Below are positions 44,056 to 54,397 of a DNA stretch of 64,000 nt, piece by piece. Where the stretch lies: positions 328,591 through 392,590 of the forward strand of contig CAVUSX010000025.1 of assembly GCA_963744275.1 (NCBI GenBank), given 5' to 3'. The notes below the pieces were generated by a model. The model had not been told where the DNA came from, did no database searches, and saw only the letters and a list, made by a program, of their open reading frames with translations. A program made the translations under genes and the position numbers. Source of the stretch: VAZQ01 sp963744275 (GTDB taxonomy: Bacteria; Pseudomonadota; Alphaproteobacteria; Rhizobiales; Xanthobacteraceae). Each line of letters begins with the position of its first letter. Positions within the stretch are counted from its first letter, which is position 1.

Positions 44056-44906
44056 TAATTCTTCGCGTTCTTGCCCACGAAATCCTTGAGCATTGCAACG
44101 TCCTTCTGGTCGGAATCGAAGTCGCGCGCCAGATGCTCATAGAATTGCGCGATGGCGGCATACATGTCCTTGGAGGCCGCGTTCTCGCCGGCGAAGTCGG
44201 AGACCTCCTCCATCTCGGCGACCCAGCGATAGGCCTTGGAATACATATTGGGGAGCTGGCGGCTGAACCAGGCCAGGAGCTGGGGCTGGCTTTCCTTGAG
44301 CTCGCGGAACAGCGCGTCGGCCGATCCGCCGCGGCTGGCGGCGAGGAACATGGCGGCGGCGATCGCGGTAGTTCCCTTGGTGATCCCGCCGTAGGACATT
44401 TTCAGCGCCGAGGCCGCGCTCAGCGGGCCGTCGAGCACCCGGATCACGAGGCCGAATTGGCCGAGCGTGGCAAAGCGCGGCGCCTCGCGGCCGGAGGCAT
44501 AGAAGGTCGGCCCGCCATAATCGGGCCGCGGCGGCGAGCCGATGATACCCGCATCCACGAACGGGCAGCCGGTCGGCGCGATGGCGGCGGCGATGCGCTC
44601 GACCGTGGGCGGGCTGACCGCGTTGCAGTCGACGTAGACCGGCTTGCCGTTGCTGGCCGCGAGCGCCGGCGCGAAACGCTCCGCCAGCGTCAGCGCATCG
44701 CCCGGCGGCAGGATCGAGAGAATGAAATCGGCGCGTGCGATCTCGTCATCGCTCGCCGCCGCCATGCCGGCCGCCTGGGCGCGGGCCACGGTGGCGGGGC
44801 TGCGTTCGCGCAGGGAGGTGAGCACCTTGAGCCCATGCTCGGCCAGACGCTTGCCGACCGGTGCCCCCATGGCACCGGGCGCAATCACTGCGACCACTGG
44901 ATTCAT
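44055..44906 (-). CDS. NAD(P)-binding 6-phosphogluconate dehydrogenase-like oxidoreductase (DUF1932)
   Basis: 283 residues. The N-terminus VVAVIAPGAMGAPVGKRLAE is a beta-hydroxyacid-dehydrogenase Rossmann motif. PVYVDCNAVSPPTVERIAAA and FVDAGIIGSPPRPDYGGPTF follow, then ALKMSYGGITKGTTAIAAAM with the conserved lysine region. The C-terminal helical part matches DUF1932-type proteins. The substrate is probably a small hydroxy acid, and the neighbouring class II aldolase gene, read divergently, fits a sugar-acid or hydroxy-acid route. No regulator is visible. Confidence 0.88.
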   Translation of the reverse strand: MNPVVAVIAPGAMGAPVGKRLAEHGLKVLTSLRERSPATVARAQAAGMAAASDDEIARADFILSILPPGDALTLAERFAPALAASNGKPVYVDCNAVSPPTVERIAAAIAPTGCPFVDAGIIGSPPRPDYGGPTFYASGREAPRFATLGQFGLVIRVLDGPLSAASALKMSYGGITKGTTAIAAAMFLAASRGGSADALFRELKESQPQLLAWFSRQLPNMYSKAYRWVAEMEEVSDFAGENAASKDMYAAIAQFYEHLARDFDSDQKDVAMLKDFVGKNAKN

Positions 44907-45123
44907 CGCGCTTGCTCCGATCGGAACTCGGGTTTCCGGCCTGGCCGGGCACGAACCTTGCCGCCATCGGTCGCCGCCCGCAAGGCGCTCCGATCAGGTT
45001 TCGAACGGTAGGCCCAATCCCGGCAATGGTCGTGTCCGACGGATTATCTTGGCAAGGGCACGGGATTGCGATTTGCTGCCGGCCGTTCCTTCGGTCCAAG
45101 CAAGAAACTCAAGGAAGCGCCTC

Positions 45124-45939
45124 ATGTCCGACCGCCGCGAAGACGTCCGCTACGAGCTTGCGCTGGCGAGCCGCATGCTCGCCAACGAGGGCGTGCTCGA
45201 TGCCTTCGGTCACGTCAGCCTGCGTCATCCCGGCGATCCGGGCCAATTCCTGCTGTCGCGCTCGCGCTCGCCGCAACTGGTCGAGCCGGCCGATGTCCTC
45301 GAATACACCCTCGACGCGGAACCGGTGCGGCCGCCGAGCGAGCGGCTGTTCGCGGAACGCGTCATCCACGGCTGCATCTATCAGGCGCGCCCCGATGTCA
45401 TGGCGGTGTGCCATCATCACGCGGCCGCGGTGATGCCGTTTTGCATTGCAGGCGTGCCGATCGTCCCGGTCTTTCACCTCGGGGCCGCGGGTGGCGCAAC
45501 GATCCCGTTCTGGGCCCAGCAGGACGAGTTCGGCGACACCAATCTCCTGGTGGCGAAGCCCGCGGAGGGACATTCGCTCGCCCGCGCGCTCTCCTCGCAC
45601 GCCGCGGTGCTGATGCGCCATCACGGCGCCACCGTGGTGGGCGGCGACCTGCGTGAGCTGGTCTCGCGCTCCATCTTCATGTGCCAGAACGCGGTCTATC
45701 AGCTGCAAGCGCAATCGCTCGGCAAGGTGGTGCCGTTGACGCCCGGCGAGACCAGGCTCGCGGGCTCGCTCAATGCGCTGCCGAACGTGGTGGGACGGAC
45801 CTGGGAATACTGGTCGCGCCGGCTCGCCGAGACCGGACGGCTGCCGCCGCGCCCGGCGGCCCGCAAGGCCCCGCCACCCCCGGCGCCGCGCTCCGCCCCC
45901 AAAGGCAAGGCCGCCCGCCGCAAGCGGACGCGATCCTGA
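45124..45939 (+). CDS. Class II aldolase/adducin-family protein
   Basis: 271 residues. ANEGVLDAFGHVSLRHPGDP at the start, the metal-binding VCHHHAAAVMPFCIAG, and VLMRHHGATVVGGDLRELV are typical of L-fuculose-phosphate-aldolase-like enzymes. The third histidine is in RHHG. The C-terminal 30 residues are Pro/Lys/Arg rich (PPPPAPRSAPKGKAARRKRT) and likely disordered. Family members cleave or decarboxylate 2-keto-hydroxy acids. It is 54 nt upstream of a solute receptor gene on the same strand, suggesting a small catabolic operon. Confidence 0.87.
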   Translation: MSDRREDVRYELALASRMLANEGVLDAFGHVSLRHPGDPGQFLLSRSRSPQLVEPADVLEYTLDAEPVRPPSERLFAERVIHGCIYQARPDVMAVCHHHAAAVMPFCIAGVPIVPVFHLGAAGGATIPFWAQQDEFGDTNLLVAKPAEGHSLARALSSHAAVLMRHHGATVVGGDLRELVSRSIFMCQNAVYQLQAQSLGKVVPLTPGETRLAGSLNALPNVVGRTWEYWSRRLAETGRLPPRPAARKAPPPPAPRSAPKGKAARRKRTRS

Positions 45940-45993
45940 TTTTGTGGTAGTTTTCCGGCCGATCGATTTGATCACGCACCGGGAGGACGGTTC

Positions 45994-46962
45994 ATGCACC
46001 GAATTGGCGCAAGCACGATGGCGGGCGCAATTGCGCTCACCCTGTCGTTGGCCGTTTCATCGGCCGCACGGGCGGACGACCAGCTCAAGGTCGCGATCGG
46101 GCAGATCAACAATTGGGAAAACCAGATGCCCACGCTCGGCCAGGACGCCGGCATCTTCAAGAAGTACGGACTGACCCTCGACAATTTCGGCACCGCCGGC
46201 GCCGGCGAGACCATGCAGCCGATCATCGCCGGCAGCGCCGATATCGGCATCGGGGTCGGGGTGGCGGGGGTCATGCGCGTGTTCGCCAAGGGCGCCCCGG
46301 TCCGCATCCTGCTGCCGGCCTTCACCGGAACCGGAGACCTCTACTGGTACGTCAAGGCCAATTCCCCGCTCAAGTCCTTGGCCGACACCACCGACAAGAA
46401 CACCATCGCCTATTCGACCAGCGGCTCGAGCACCAACAATATCGTCGCCGCCTTCGTGCAGGAGCTCGGCGTCAAGGCCAAGCCGATTGCGACCGGCTCG
46501 CCGCCCGCGACCTTGACGGCGGTCATGTCGGGCCAGGTCGACATCGGCTGGGGGGCGTTTCCGATGGCGCTGAAGGAGGTCGACGAGGGCAAGATCCGCA
46601 TCATCGCGCGCGGCAGCGATGTCGCTTCGCTCGACAAGCAGACCGTGCGGGTCGTGATCGTCAACGCCGATGTCCTCAAGAGCCGCAAGGACGCGGTGCT
46701 GCGCTTCGCGAAAGCCTACCGGGAAGCGGTCGACTGGATGTATTCCGATCCCGATGCGATCAAGCGCTACGCCCAGAAGGTGGCGAGCCCGGAAGATTTC
46801 GTGCGCCGCTCGATCCCGCAGATCTATCCGAAATCGGTGCTGCAGACCGACGAGATGAAGGACCTCGACGGCATCCAGAGCGACGCGGTGAAGCTGAAGT
46901 TCCTCGATCAGCCGCTGAGCAAGCAGCAGCTGGCCGAGCTTATGCAGATTCCGCCGCGCTGA
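45994..46962 (+). CDS. ABC-type solute-binding protein, NMT1/SsuA/TauA-like
   Basis: 322 residues with signal peptide (AGAIALTLSLAVSSAARA). The mature part has DDQLKVAIGQINNWENQMPT, LTLDNFGTAGAGETMQPIIA, GSADIGIGVGVAGVMRVFAK and AVMSGQVDIGWGAFPMALKE, the pattern of receptors for sulfonates, pyrimidines or aromatic acids. No permease or ATPase lies nearby. It faces a GT1 gene tail to tail. Confidence 0.87.
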   Translation: MHRIGASTMAGAIALTLSLAVSSAARADDQLKVAIGQINNWENQMPTLGQDAGIFKKYGLTLDNFGTAGAGETMQPIIAGSADIGIGVGVAGVMRVFAKGAPVRILLPAFTGTGDLYWYVKANSPLKSLADTTDKNTIAYSTSGSSTNNIVAAFVQELGVKAKPIATGSPPATLTAVMSGQVDIGWGAFPMALKEVDEGKIRIIARGSDVASLDKQTVRVVIVNADVLKSRKDAVLRFAKAYREAVDWMYSDPDAIKRYAQKVASPEDFVRRSIPQIYPKSVLQTDEMKDLDGIQSDAVKLKFLDQPLSKQQLAELMQIPPR

Positions 46963-47000
46963 GGTCGATGGGGCGGCTGCCGCACGCGATCGCTCTTTCG

Positions 47001-48176
47001 CTACGCGACCTGCCGTCGGTGACGCGCCGATCCGCCGCGGGCATCGGCCTGCAACAGCGCCTCGACCTCGTCGGCGGCGTTCGCGGCGCCGTCGACGCCG
47101 GCGAGCGCCGTCGATCGTTGCTTCGCATTCTCCTTGAACGACGGCGTCGAGAGCACGTCGTGCGCGGCGGCTCGAATGGCGTCTGCCGCAGCGTCACCCG
47201 GCAGCGCCCGGCCGCATCCCCATTCCGCGACGGCTGCGGCGACGAACGGCTGATCGCCCGCGAGCCCGGGAATGACGACCATGGGCACGCCGTGCCGCAG
47301 CGTGCGCATGGCGGTGCCGTGGCCGCCGTGGGTCACCACCAGAGCGGCGCGCTGCATGATCGGGTCGTGCGCCGCATAGTCGAGCACGACGGCGTTGCGG
47401 GGCGACGCCAGTTCATTTGGTGCAACGATACCGCCCGTGGTGGCGACCACATGGACCGGAAAATCCGCCAATGCGTCGAGAGCACGTTGAAGCTTGTCGA
47501 CGTTGCGCTGCTCGAAGCCCGTGCTGAAGCTCACCATCACGAGCGGCGTCGGATCGTCGGCCTGCCAGGGCAGCACGGCAGGCAGGGCGAATTTTTCGTC
47601 CTCGAGCACCGGACCGGCGTGACGCACCATGTCCCAGCCCGGCATGGGCGACGCGTCGAGCTCGCCGAGGCTGGTCGAGATGATGCGCGCGCGCGGCCGC
47701 CACAAATCGTCGAGCGGCGGTAGTCCGGGGAAACCTGCCTGCTGGCGCATGCCGTCGAGGGTCATGAACATCCGGCGCCACATCTCGAGCTGGCGAAACA
47801 CGAAGGTGTGGACGAACACGGCCGACGGGCGAGCGAACCCGGAGGCTTGCGCCAGCGCCGCCGGAAACATGGCGTCGACGAGCACGATATCCGGCGCCTC
47901 GGCGGCGACGATGGATTGCACTTGCGCCTCGACGGCGGGCGATGTGAGGTAGCAGGACATGCGGGTCAGGAAGCTGCCCTGCGGATACCGATCAACCTGC
48001 TCGTAGGCCCGCGTGATCTCGATTGCCCGCAAGCCCGCGGTCTTGACGCGCGGTACCATCTCGGGCCGCCCGGCAAACGCGACGCTATGTCCGCGCTCGG
48101 TCAATACCCGTGCGATGCCGAGACTAGGAGGCAGGTTGCCGCCGCCCGACCAATTCAGCCAAAGAATCCGCGCCAT
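47001..48176 (-). CDS. GT1-family glycosyltransferase (MGT/YjiC-like)
   Basis: 391 residues, GT-B fold. The N-terminus has SLGIARVLTERGHSVAFAGR. The nucleotide-sugar binding region shows VVTHGGHGTAMRTLRHGVPM and VVIPGLAGDQPFVAAAV, the standard UDP-sugar motif. It resembles enzymes that glycosylate macrolides, flavonoids or other small molecules. It overlaps the end of the TetR-type gene by 53 nt and is probably transcribed from the same operator-controlled promoter, suggesting inducible modification of a toxic compound. Confidence 0.9.
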   Translation of the reverse strand: MARILWLNWSGGGNLPPSLGIARVLTERGHSVAFAGRPEMVPRVKTAGLRAIEITRAYEQVDRYPQGSFLTRMSCYLTSPAVEAQVQSIVAAEAPDIVLVDAMFPAALAQASGFARPSAVFVHTFVFRQLEMWRRMFMTLDGMRQQAGFPGLPPLDDLWRPRARIISTSLGELDASPMPGWDMVRHAGPVLEDEKFALPAVLPWQADDPTPLVMVSFSTGFEQRNVDKLQRALDALADFPVHVVATTGGIVAPNELASPRNAVVLDYAAHDPIMQRAALVVTHGGHGTAMRTLRHGVPMVVIPGLAGDQPFVAAAVAEWGCGRALPGDAAADAIRAAAHDVLSTPSFKENAKQRSTALAGVDGAANAADEVEALLQADARGGSARHRRQVA

Positions 48177-48771
48177 GTGCCTTCTCCTCTTCGGTTACGC
48201 CGGCGATCATCTTGCAAACGGTGGCTTCGGCAGCTGATCGGCTCAACCCGATGTCGCGACGCAAGAGCTTCCAAACATAAACATCGGTCATCACGATCAG
48301 GATATTGAGGAGTTGCGCGCGTGCGGCACCATGGCGTTGCTCGAGCTGCGGGGCAAATATGGTCTTCACCCCATCGCGATGGTTTTCCCGCCCCTGGTCC
48401 AGCGACGGCTTCAGGCCGGGGCGGCGACGTTCGTCGCTGAGGCGCTGGATGACGAGATCACCGACCGTCTCGTAGATGTCGAAGAACGCCGCTACCGCCG
48501 CTTTGAGATCGCCCGGTCGCGTCGGCTTGAGGAACACGCCGCTGGCCGCCATCTCCTCGAGCGCCGCATAAACCAGCTCGTCCTTGCTCGCATAGGCGCG
48601 CAGGATCGTGCGTACGGCGACGCCGGCACGTTCCGCGACCTCCTCCAGGGTGAAATCCTCGACCGGTCGCTCGCAATAGAGCTCCATGGCGCTCACCCTG
48701 ATGCGCGCCTTGGTGGCTTCGGCTTTCGCCGTGCGCGCGGTCATCTCGTAGCGGCGTTTCCTTGATTTCAT
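48124..48771 (-). CDS. TetR-family transcriptional regulator
   Basis: About 215 residues. The DNA-binding helix-turn-helix is ARIRVSAMELYCERPVEDFT followed by LEEVAERAGVAVRTILRAYA and SKDELVYAALEEMA. The C-terminal helices form the ligand-binding dimer domain. The start at 48771 lies in one arm of a perfect palindrome; the in-frame ATG at 48744 would place the palindrome wholly upstream. The frame overlaps the start of the GT1 gene, so the two are translated together. It probably represses this operon and is released by the substrate or product of the glycosyltransferase. Confidence 0.88.
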   Translation of the reverse strand: MKSRKRRYEMTARTAKAEATKARIRVSAMELYCERPVEDFTLEEVAERAGVAVRTILRAYASKDELVYAALEEMAASGVFLKPTRPGDLKAAVAAFFDIYETVGDLVIQRLSDERRRPGLKPSLDQGRENHRDGVKTIFAPQLEQRHGAARAQLLNILIVMTDVYVWKLLRRDIGLSRSAAEATVCKMIAGVTEEEKAHGADSLAELVGRRQPAS

Positions 48772-48792
48772 GTCATCGACGATGACATGAAA
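48766..48792. promoter_or_regulatory. Perfect 13-1-13 palindrome at tetR start, likely operator
   Basis: The left arm TTTCATGTCATCG and the right arm CGATGACATGAAA are exact reverse complements around a single A. TetR dimers bind such sites, and the location at the gene's own start codon is typical of autorepression. The two core half-sites TGTCAT/ATGACA are also in register. Confidence 0.75.
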
Positions 48793-48939
48793 AGATATTG
48801 GTGTCAATAGCACAGGCGCGAAATTGCGGAGCGCGGTGCGGTCGTGCATTTTCGTCGCGAAAAACGCGCAGGAATTGGTTGCACGGCAACAGCTTGCGGC
48901 CGCTCGCGGGCGGCGCTGACGACAGACCCCGGTTCAAGC

Positions 48940-49752
48940 TCAGGCCCTGGGTTTGGCGCGATCGCTGCGGCCGCTGAAGACCGGCTTGCGCTTCTCCATG
49001 AAGGCCCGCACGCCCTCGGCATAATCGGGCGTGAGGCTGGCCTGGCGCTGCAGCTCGCGCTCGAGGTCGAGCTGGGTCTCGAGATCGTTGCCCCAGGACT
49101 CGTCGAGCGCGCGTTTGGTGAGCGCAAGCCCGATGGTGGGAGCCGCGGCGAATTCGCCGCACAGCTTCTCCGCCTGCGCCATCAGGTCGCCGTCATCGAT
49201 GGCCTTCCAGATCAGGCCCCAGGCCTCCGCGGTCTCGGCCGGCAGCGGCTGCGCGGTGAGCGCGAGCCCGCGGGCGCGGGCCGGCCCTACCAGCCGGGGC
49301 AGGAACCAGGTGCCCCCGGAATCCGGAACCAGCCCGACCTTGGCGAAGGCCTGCACGAAGCTCGCCGAGCGCGCCGCCAGAACGATATCGCAGGCGAGCG
49401 CGATATTGGCGCCGGCTCCGGCGGCGATGCCGTTGACCGCGGCGACGACCGGGAAGGGCAGCTCCCGCAGCTTGCGCACCAGCGGATTGTAGTAGGCTTC
49501 GAGAACGCCGCCGAGCGCCGATGTCTCGCCGGCTCTTGCAAGCTCATCGGCGAGGTCCTGGCCGGCGCAGAAGGCGCGGCCGGCGCCGGTCAGGAGGAGC
49601 GCGCGGCAGGCATCGTCGTTCTCCGCCTCGGAGAGCGCGTCGCGCAGCGCGCGCAGCATCGTTTCATTGCAGGCATTGAGCCGCTGCGGCCGGTTGAGGG
49701 TCACGATCCGATAGCCGGCGCGCCGCTCGATCAGGATGGGCTTCTCATCCAT
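48940..49752 (-). CDS. Enoyl-CoA hydratase/isomerase family protein (PaaG-like)
   Basis: 270 residues. The crotonase fold shows VTLNRPQRLNACNETMLRAL, GRAFCAGQDL (oxyanion hole), AVNGIAAGAGANIALACDIV and FVQAFAKVGLVPDSGGTWFL. The Gln-Asp in CAGQDL and the Asp in VPDSGG match PaaG/PaaF-type enzymes, which isomerise or hydrate CoA thioesters in phenylacetate or fatty acid breakdown. The start at 49752 (MDEKPILIERR) avoids an upstream repeat that would otherwise be translated. No other paa gene is near. Confidence 0.9.
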   Translation of the reverse strand: MDEKPILIERRAGYRIVTLNRPQRLNACNETMLRALRDALSEAENDDACRALLLTGAGRAFCAGQDLADELARAGETSALGGVLEAYYNPLVRKLRELPFPVVAAVNGIAAGAGANIALACDIVLAARSASFVQAFAKVGLVPDSGGTWFLPRLVGPARARGLALTAQPLPAETAEAWGLIWKAIDDGDLMAQAEKLCGEFAAAPTIGLALTKRALDESWGNDLETQLDLERELQRQASLTPDYAEGVRAFMEKRKPVFSGRSDRAKPRA

Positions 49753-49756
49753 CGAT

Positions 49757-49866
49757 CTGCCTGCAAGTGGCGAATAGCGAGTAGCGAGTGGTGAATAGTG
49801 AAGTGGCGAATGGGGAGGGTATCTCCTTTCCTCCCTATTCGCTACGGATTCGCCATTCGCCACTTA
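49757..49866. repeat. GCGAATAG/GCGAGTAG-type inverted repeat element
   Basis: The left half AAGTGGCGAATAGCGAGTAG, followed by CGAGTGGTGAATAG and GTGGCGAATGG, is mirrored by CTATTCGCTACGGATTCGCC and ATTCGCCACTT on the right. It fills the gap between the hydratase start and the GT2-GtrA stop. It is the same family as 16224-16327 and 26886-26990. Confidence 0.75.
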
Positions 49867-49872
49867 CGGAAC

Positions 49873-51081
49873 CTACCGGCTTCGCCATACGAATTGCGAC
49901 GCTACCACATAGTTCCAGACGACGCCGATCACCGCGCCGGCGAGCCCCGCCACCCACCATTTCTGGGAGTTGACGAACAGCCAATCGCTGACCCCGATAT
50001 TGGAGACCAGGCCGGCCATCGAAACGAGGTAGAAGCGCAAGAGGCCGTTGAAGAAGGTCAGGCCGTGCAGGCGCCGGTCGCGATAGGTCAGCGCGTTGTT
50101 GATGACGAAATTGCTGGCGATGGCGACCATCATGGCCAGCGTCTGGGCCCAGACGAATCCGATGTTGAAGAGGTCATAGCCGATGGAGAGCGTGACGAAA
50201 TGCACGCCGATGCCGAGCGCGCCGACCAGGCAGAAGAGCGTAAACCGCAGCGAGACGCGGTCCTCGGTCGCCTTGGCGAGCAACAGGCCGAGATACTCGA
50301 GCGCGACACCGGCATCGAGCTTGCTCTCGCCGTAGACGCGCTCGCGGAACGTGAAGGGGAGCTCGGCGATCCGCAGGCTGTCGCCGGCCGTGACCACGAT
50401 GTCGAGCAGGATCTTGAAGCCCTGGGTGGAGAGCTTGGGGGCGATCTGCTCGACCAGCTCGCGGCGAAGCATGAAGAACCCGCTCATCGGGTCGCTGAGC
50501 TCGAGCTTCAGCAAATGATGCGCGAGCTTGGTGGCGAGCCGGCTGCCCCAGGCGCGCTGCGACGACAGTCCGGCGGCCGAGCCGCCGTCGGCGTAGCGCG
50601 TGGCGACCACCATATTGGCGGAGTCGCGACGCAGGAGCTGCAACATGGGCAGGAGCAACCCTTCGTCGTGCTGGAGATCGCCGTCCATCACAGCGACATA
50701 TTGCGCCTGGCTGCCGAGAAAACCCTCCAGGCAAGCGCCCGCCAGACCGCGCCGCCCGACGCGGCGAATGCAACGGACGCGGGAGTCGGCCGCGCCGATT
50801 CGCTTGGCCGTCTCGGCGGTTCCGTCGGGAGAATTGTCGTCGACGACAATGAGCTCCCAGGCGATATCGGGAAGCGCGGCCCGCACGGTTTCGACGAGGC
50901 GCGGAATGTTCTCCCGCTCGTTGAAGGTCGGGACCACGATGCTGAGCTCAGGCGCCGGCCGTGGCCGCTCCAATTGCGGCGAGCGTTGCGGACCGAGCTC
51001 GCCGACGCTGTCGCGCGTCGATCCGTCTAGAACTGGCATGGGGCCGGGATTGTTTTGCTCAACGGATGCGCCGAGGGCCAT
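49873..51081 (-). CDS. GT2 glycosyltransferase fused to GtrA-like membrane domain (Dpm1/ArnC-like)
   Basis: About 402 residues. The first part is a polyprenyl-phosphate mannosyl/glucosyltransferase (LSIVVPTFNERENIPRLVET, IVVDDNSPDGTAETAKRIGA, VAVMDGDLQHDEGLLLPML with the metal-binding DGD, DPMSGFFMLRRELVE). The last 130 residues form a GtrA-like domain with four helices (LRFTLFCLVGALGIGVHFV, IASNFVINNALTYRDRRL). Such fusions move a sugar onto undecaprenyl phosphate and flip it for surface glycan modification. It opens the LPS locus, upstream of which the MsbA-like gene is read in the same direction. Confidence 0.9.
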   Translation of the reverse strand: MALGASVEQNNPGPMPVLDGSTRDSVGELGPQRSPQLERPRPAPELSIVVPTFNERENIPRLVETVRAALPDIAWELIVVDDNSPDGTAETAKRIGAADSRVRCIRRVGRRGLAGACLEGFLGSQAQYVAVMDGDLQHDEGLLLPMLQLLRRDSANMVVATRYADGGSAAGLSSQRAWGSRLATKLAHHLLKLELSDPMSGFFMLRRELVEQIAPKLSTQGFKILLDIVVTAGDSLRIAELPFTFRERVYGESKLDAGVALEYLGLLLAKATEDRVSLRFTLFCLVGALGIGVHFVTLSIGYDLFNIGFVWAQTLAMMVAIASNFVINNALTYRDRRLHGLTFFNGLLRFYLVSMAGLVSNIGVSDWLFVNSQKWWVAGLAGAVIGVVWNYVVASQFVWRSR

Positions 51082-51219
51082 TTCGATTTGCGTAGCATAG
51101 GTACCGCCCTGCAAACAACACGCCGCGGCCCGCGACAGCCGCGCGGTCGGCCCGGGCACATCCGTTTTCAACAGAAAAATCAATTATTTGCGAGGTGTGG
51201 TTCGACGGTGATCGCAGGC

Positions 51220-53028
<1,809 letters not shown>

Positions 53029-53185
53029 CCGCTGTCCGCTACGCCCAGCCGAATTCGCCGATGGAGGCGCATTCGCGCGTGAAGCGCTCGAGTTGTCGAA
53101 ATCCGCAAGCTCGTATCCCTTGCCCGGGCGCTTAATTCAAGCCCAAAGAAAGGTTCAGAGCCGGTCGCCCGGTGCCCGCCCGCCG

Positions 53186-54193
53186 CTACGGGCTCGTCGA
53201 CGCGGCGCCTGCCTTGACGCCGGCGCGGCGATGCTCCCATTTCAGCGCGTGCTCGACGATGGTCTCCAGGTCGTCGAATTGCGGCGTCCAGCCCAGCAGG
53301 GCGCGGATGCGGCCGGAATCGGCGATGATGGCGGCGGGATCGCCGGGACGCCGGCCGCTGGTGGCGACCTTGAAATCGACGCCCGAAACGCGCTTGACGG
53401 TATCGATCACCTCGAGCACCGAGAAGCCGCGGCCGTAGCCGCAATTGAGGGTCACCGAGGCGCCGCCGCCGCGTAGATGGCGTAACGCATCCGAATGCGC
53501 GCGCACCAGATCCGACACGTGGATATAGTCGCGGACGCAGGTTCCGTCGGGGGTCTCATAGTCGGTGCCGAAGACCTCGATCAGCGGGCGCAGGCCGAGC
53601 GCGGTCTCGACCGCGACCTTGATGAGGTGCGTCGCGCCCTTGGTGGATTGTCCGGTCCGCATCGCGGGGTCCGCGCCGGCGACGTTGAAGTAGCGCAGAA
53701 TGAGATAGCTCAACCCGTGCGCGGCGCCGGCGTCGCGCAGCATGATCTCCGTCATCAGCTTGGAGGAGCCGTAGGGCGACATCGGAACCGTGGCATCGTC
53801 CTCGTTGATGGGGATGCGAAGCGGGTTGCCGTAGACCGCGGCCGTCGAGGAGAAGATGAAGCGGCGTACGCCGGTCCTGATCGCGGTCTCGATCAGGGCG
53901 CGCGAATTCACGGTGTTATTGCGATAATATCCCAGCGGATCGGCAACCGAATCCGGCACCACGATCGAAGCGGCAAAATGAATGATGGCATCGACGCCGT
54001 GCTCGGCGATCAGCGCCGCGACCAAGGTCTGATCGCCGGTCTCGCCGACGACGAGCGGAACCACCTTGGGCACGGCCCATTGGAAACCGGTCGAAAGATT
54101 GTCCAATACGACCACGGATTTGCCGGCATCGACGAGCGCATGAACCATGTGGCTGCCGATATAGCCGGCACCGCCGGTAACCAGTATCGTCAT
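53186..54193 (-). CDS. galE: UDP-glucose 4-epimerase
   Basis: 335 residues. It shows the NAD-binding VTGGAGYIGSHMVHAL, FAASIVVPDSVADPLGYYRN, FSSTAAVYGNP (catalytic Ser/Thr), SPYGSSKLMTE (YxxxK) and RYFNVAGADP. It interconverts UDP-glucose and UDP-galactose for surface polysaccharide. It is divergent from the heptosyltransferase gene at 54398, with a 200-nt gap carrying both promoters. Bases 53029-53185 upstream of the MsbA-like gene are also non-coding. Confidence 0.95.
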   Translation of the reverse strand: MTILVTGGAGYIGSHMVHALVDAGKSVVVLDNLSTGFQWAVPKVVPLVVGETGDQTLVAALIAEHGVDAIIHFAASIVVPDSVADPLGYYRNNTVNSRALIETAIRTGVRRFIFSSTAAVYGNPLRIPINEDDATVPMSPYGSSKLMTEIMLRDAGAAHGLSYLILRYFNVAGADPAMRTGQSTKGATHLIKVAVETALGLRPLIEVFGTDYETPDGTCVRDYIHVSDLVRAHSDALRHLRGGGASVTLNCGYGRGFSVLEVIDTVKRVSGVDFKVATSGRRPGDPAAIIADSGRIRALLGWTPQFDDLETIVEHALKWEHRRAGVKAGAASTSP

Positions 54194-54397
54194 GATCGGG
54201 GCTCGTTCGGCCTGTCCGTATCCACCATTGCTATCCCAACTGGTATGAAAATCCAGTTAGCGGCCGCATCAGCTCACGCCCGGGGCATTCTCGGGAGCAG
54301 CGGAAGCGCGGATTTCCATGCGCAAATGCGACAAGGCGAGAATGCCAGAACCGTCCGAGCGCGGTGCCTGGCCGAGAGTTCCTAAGGCGCCCCCGAT

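Noticed and set aside
48124..48849. TetR start at 48849
   Set aside because: The extra 26 residues are not typical of the family and would place the palindrome inside the coding sequence. The starts at 48771 or 48744 are better.
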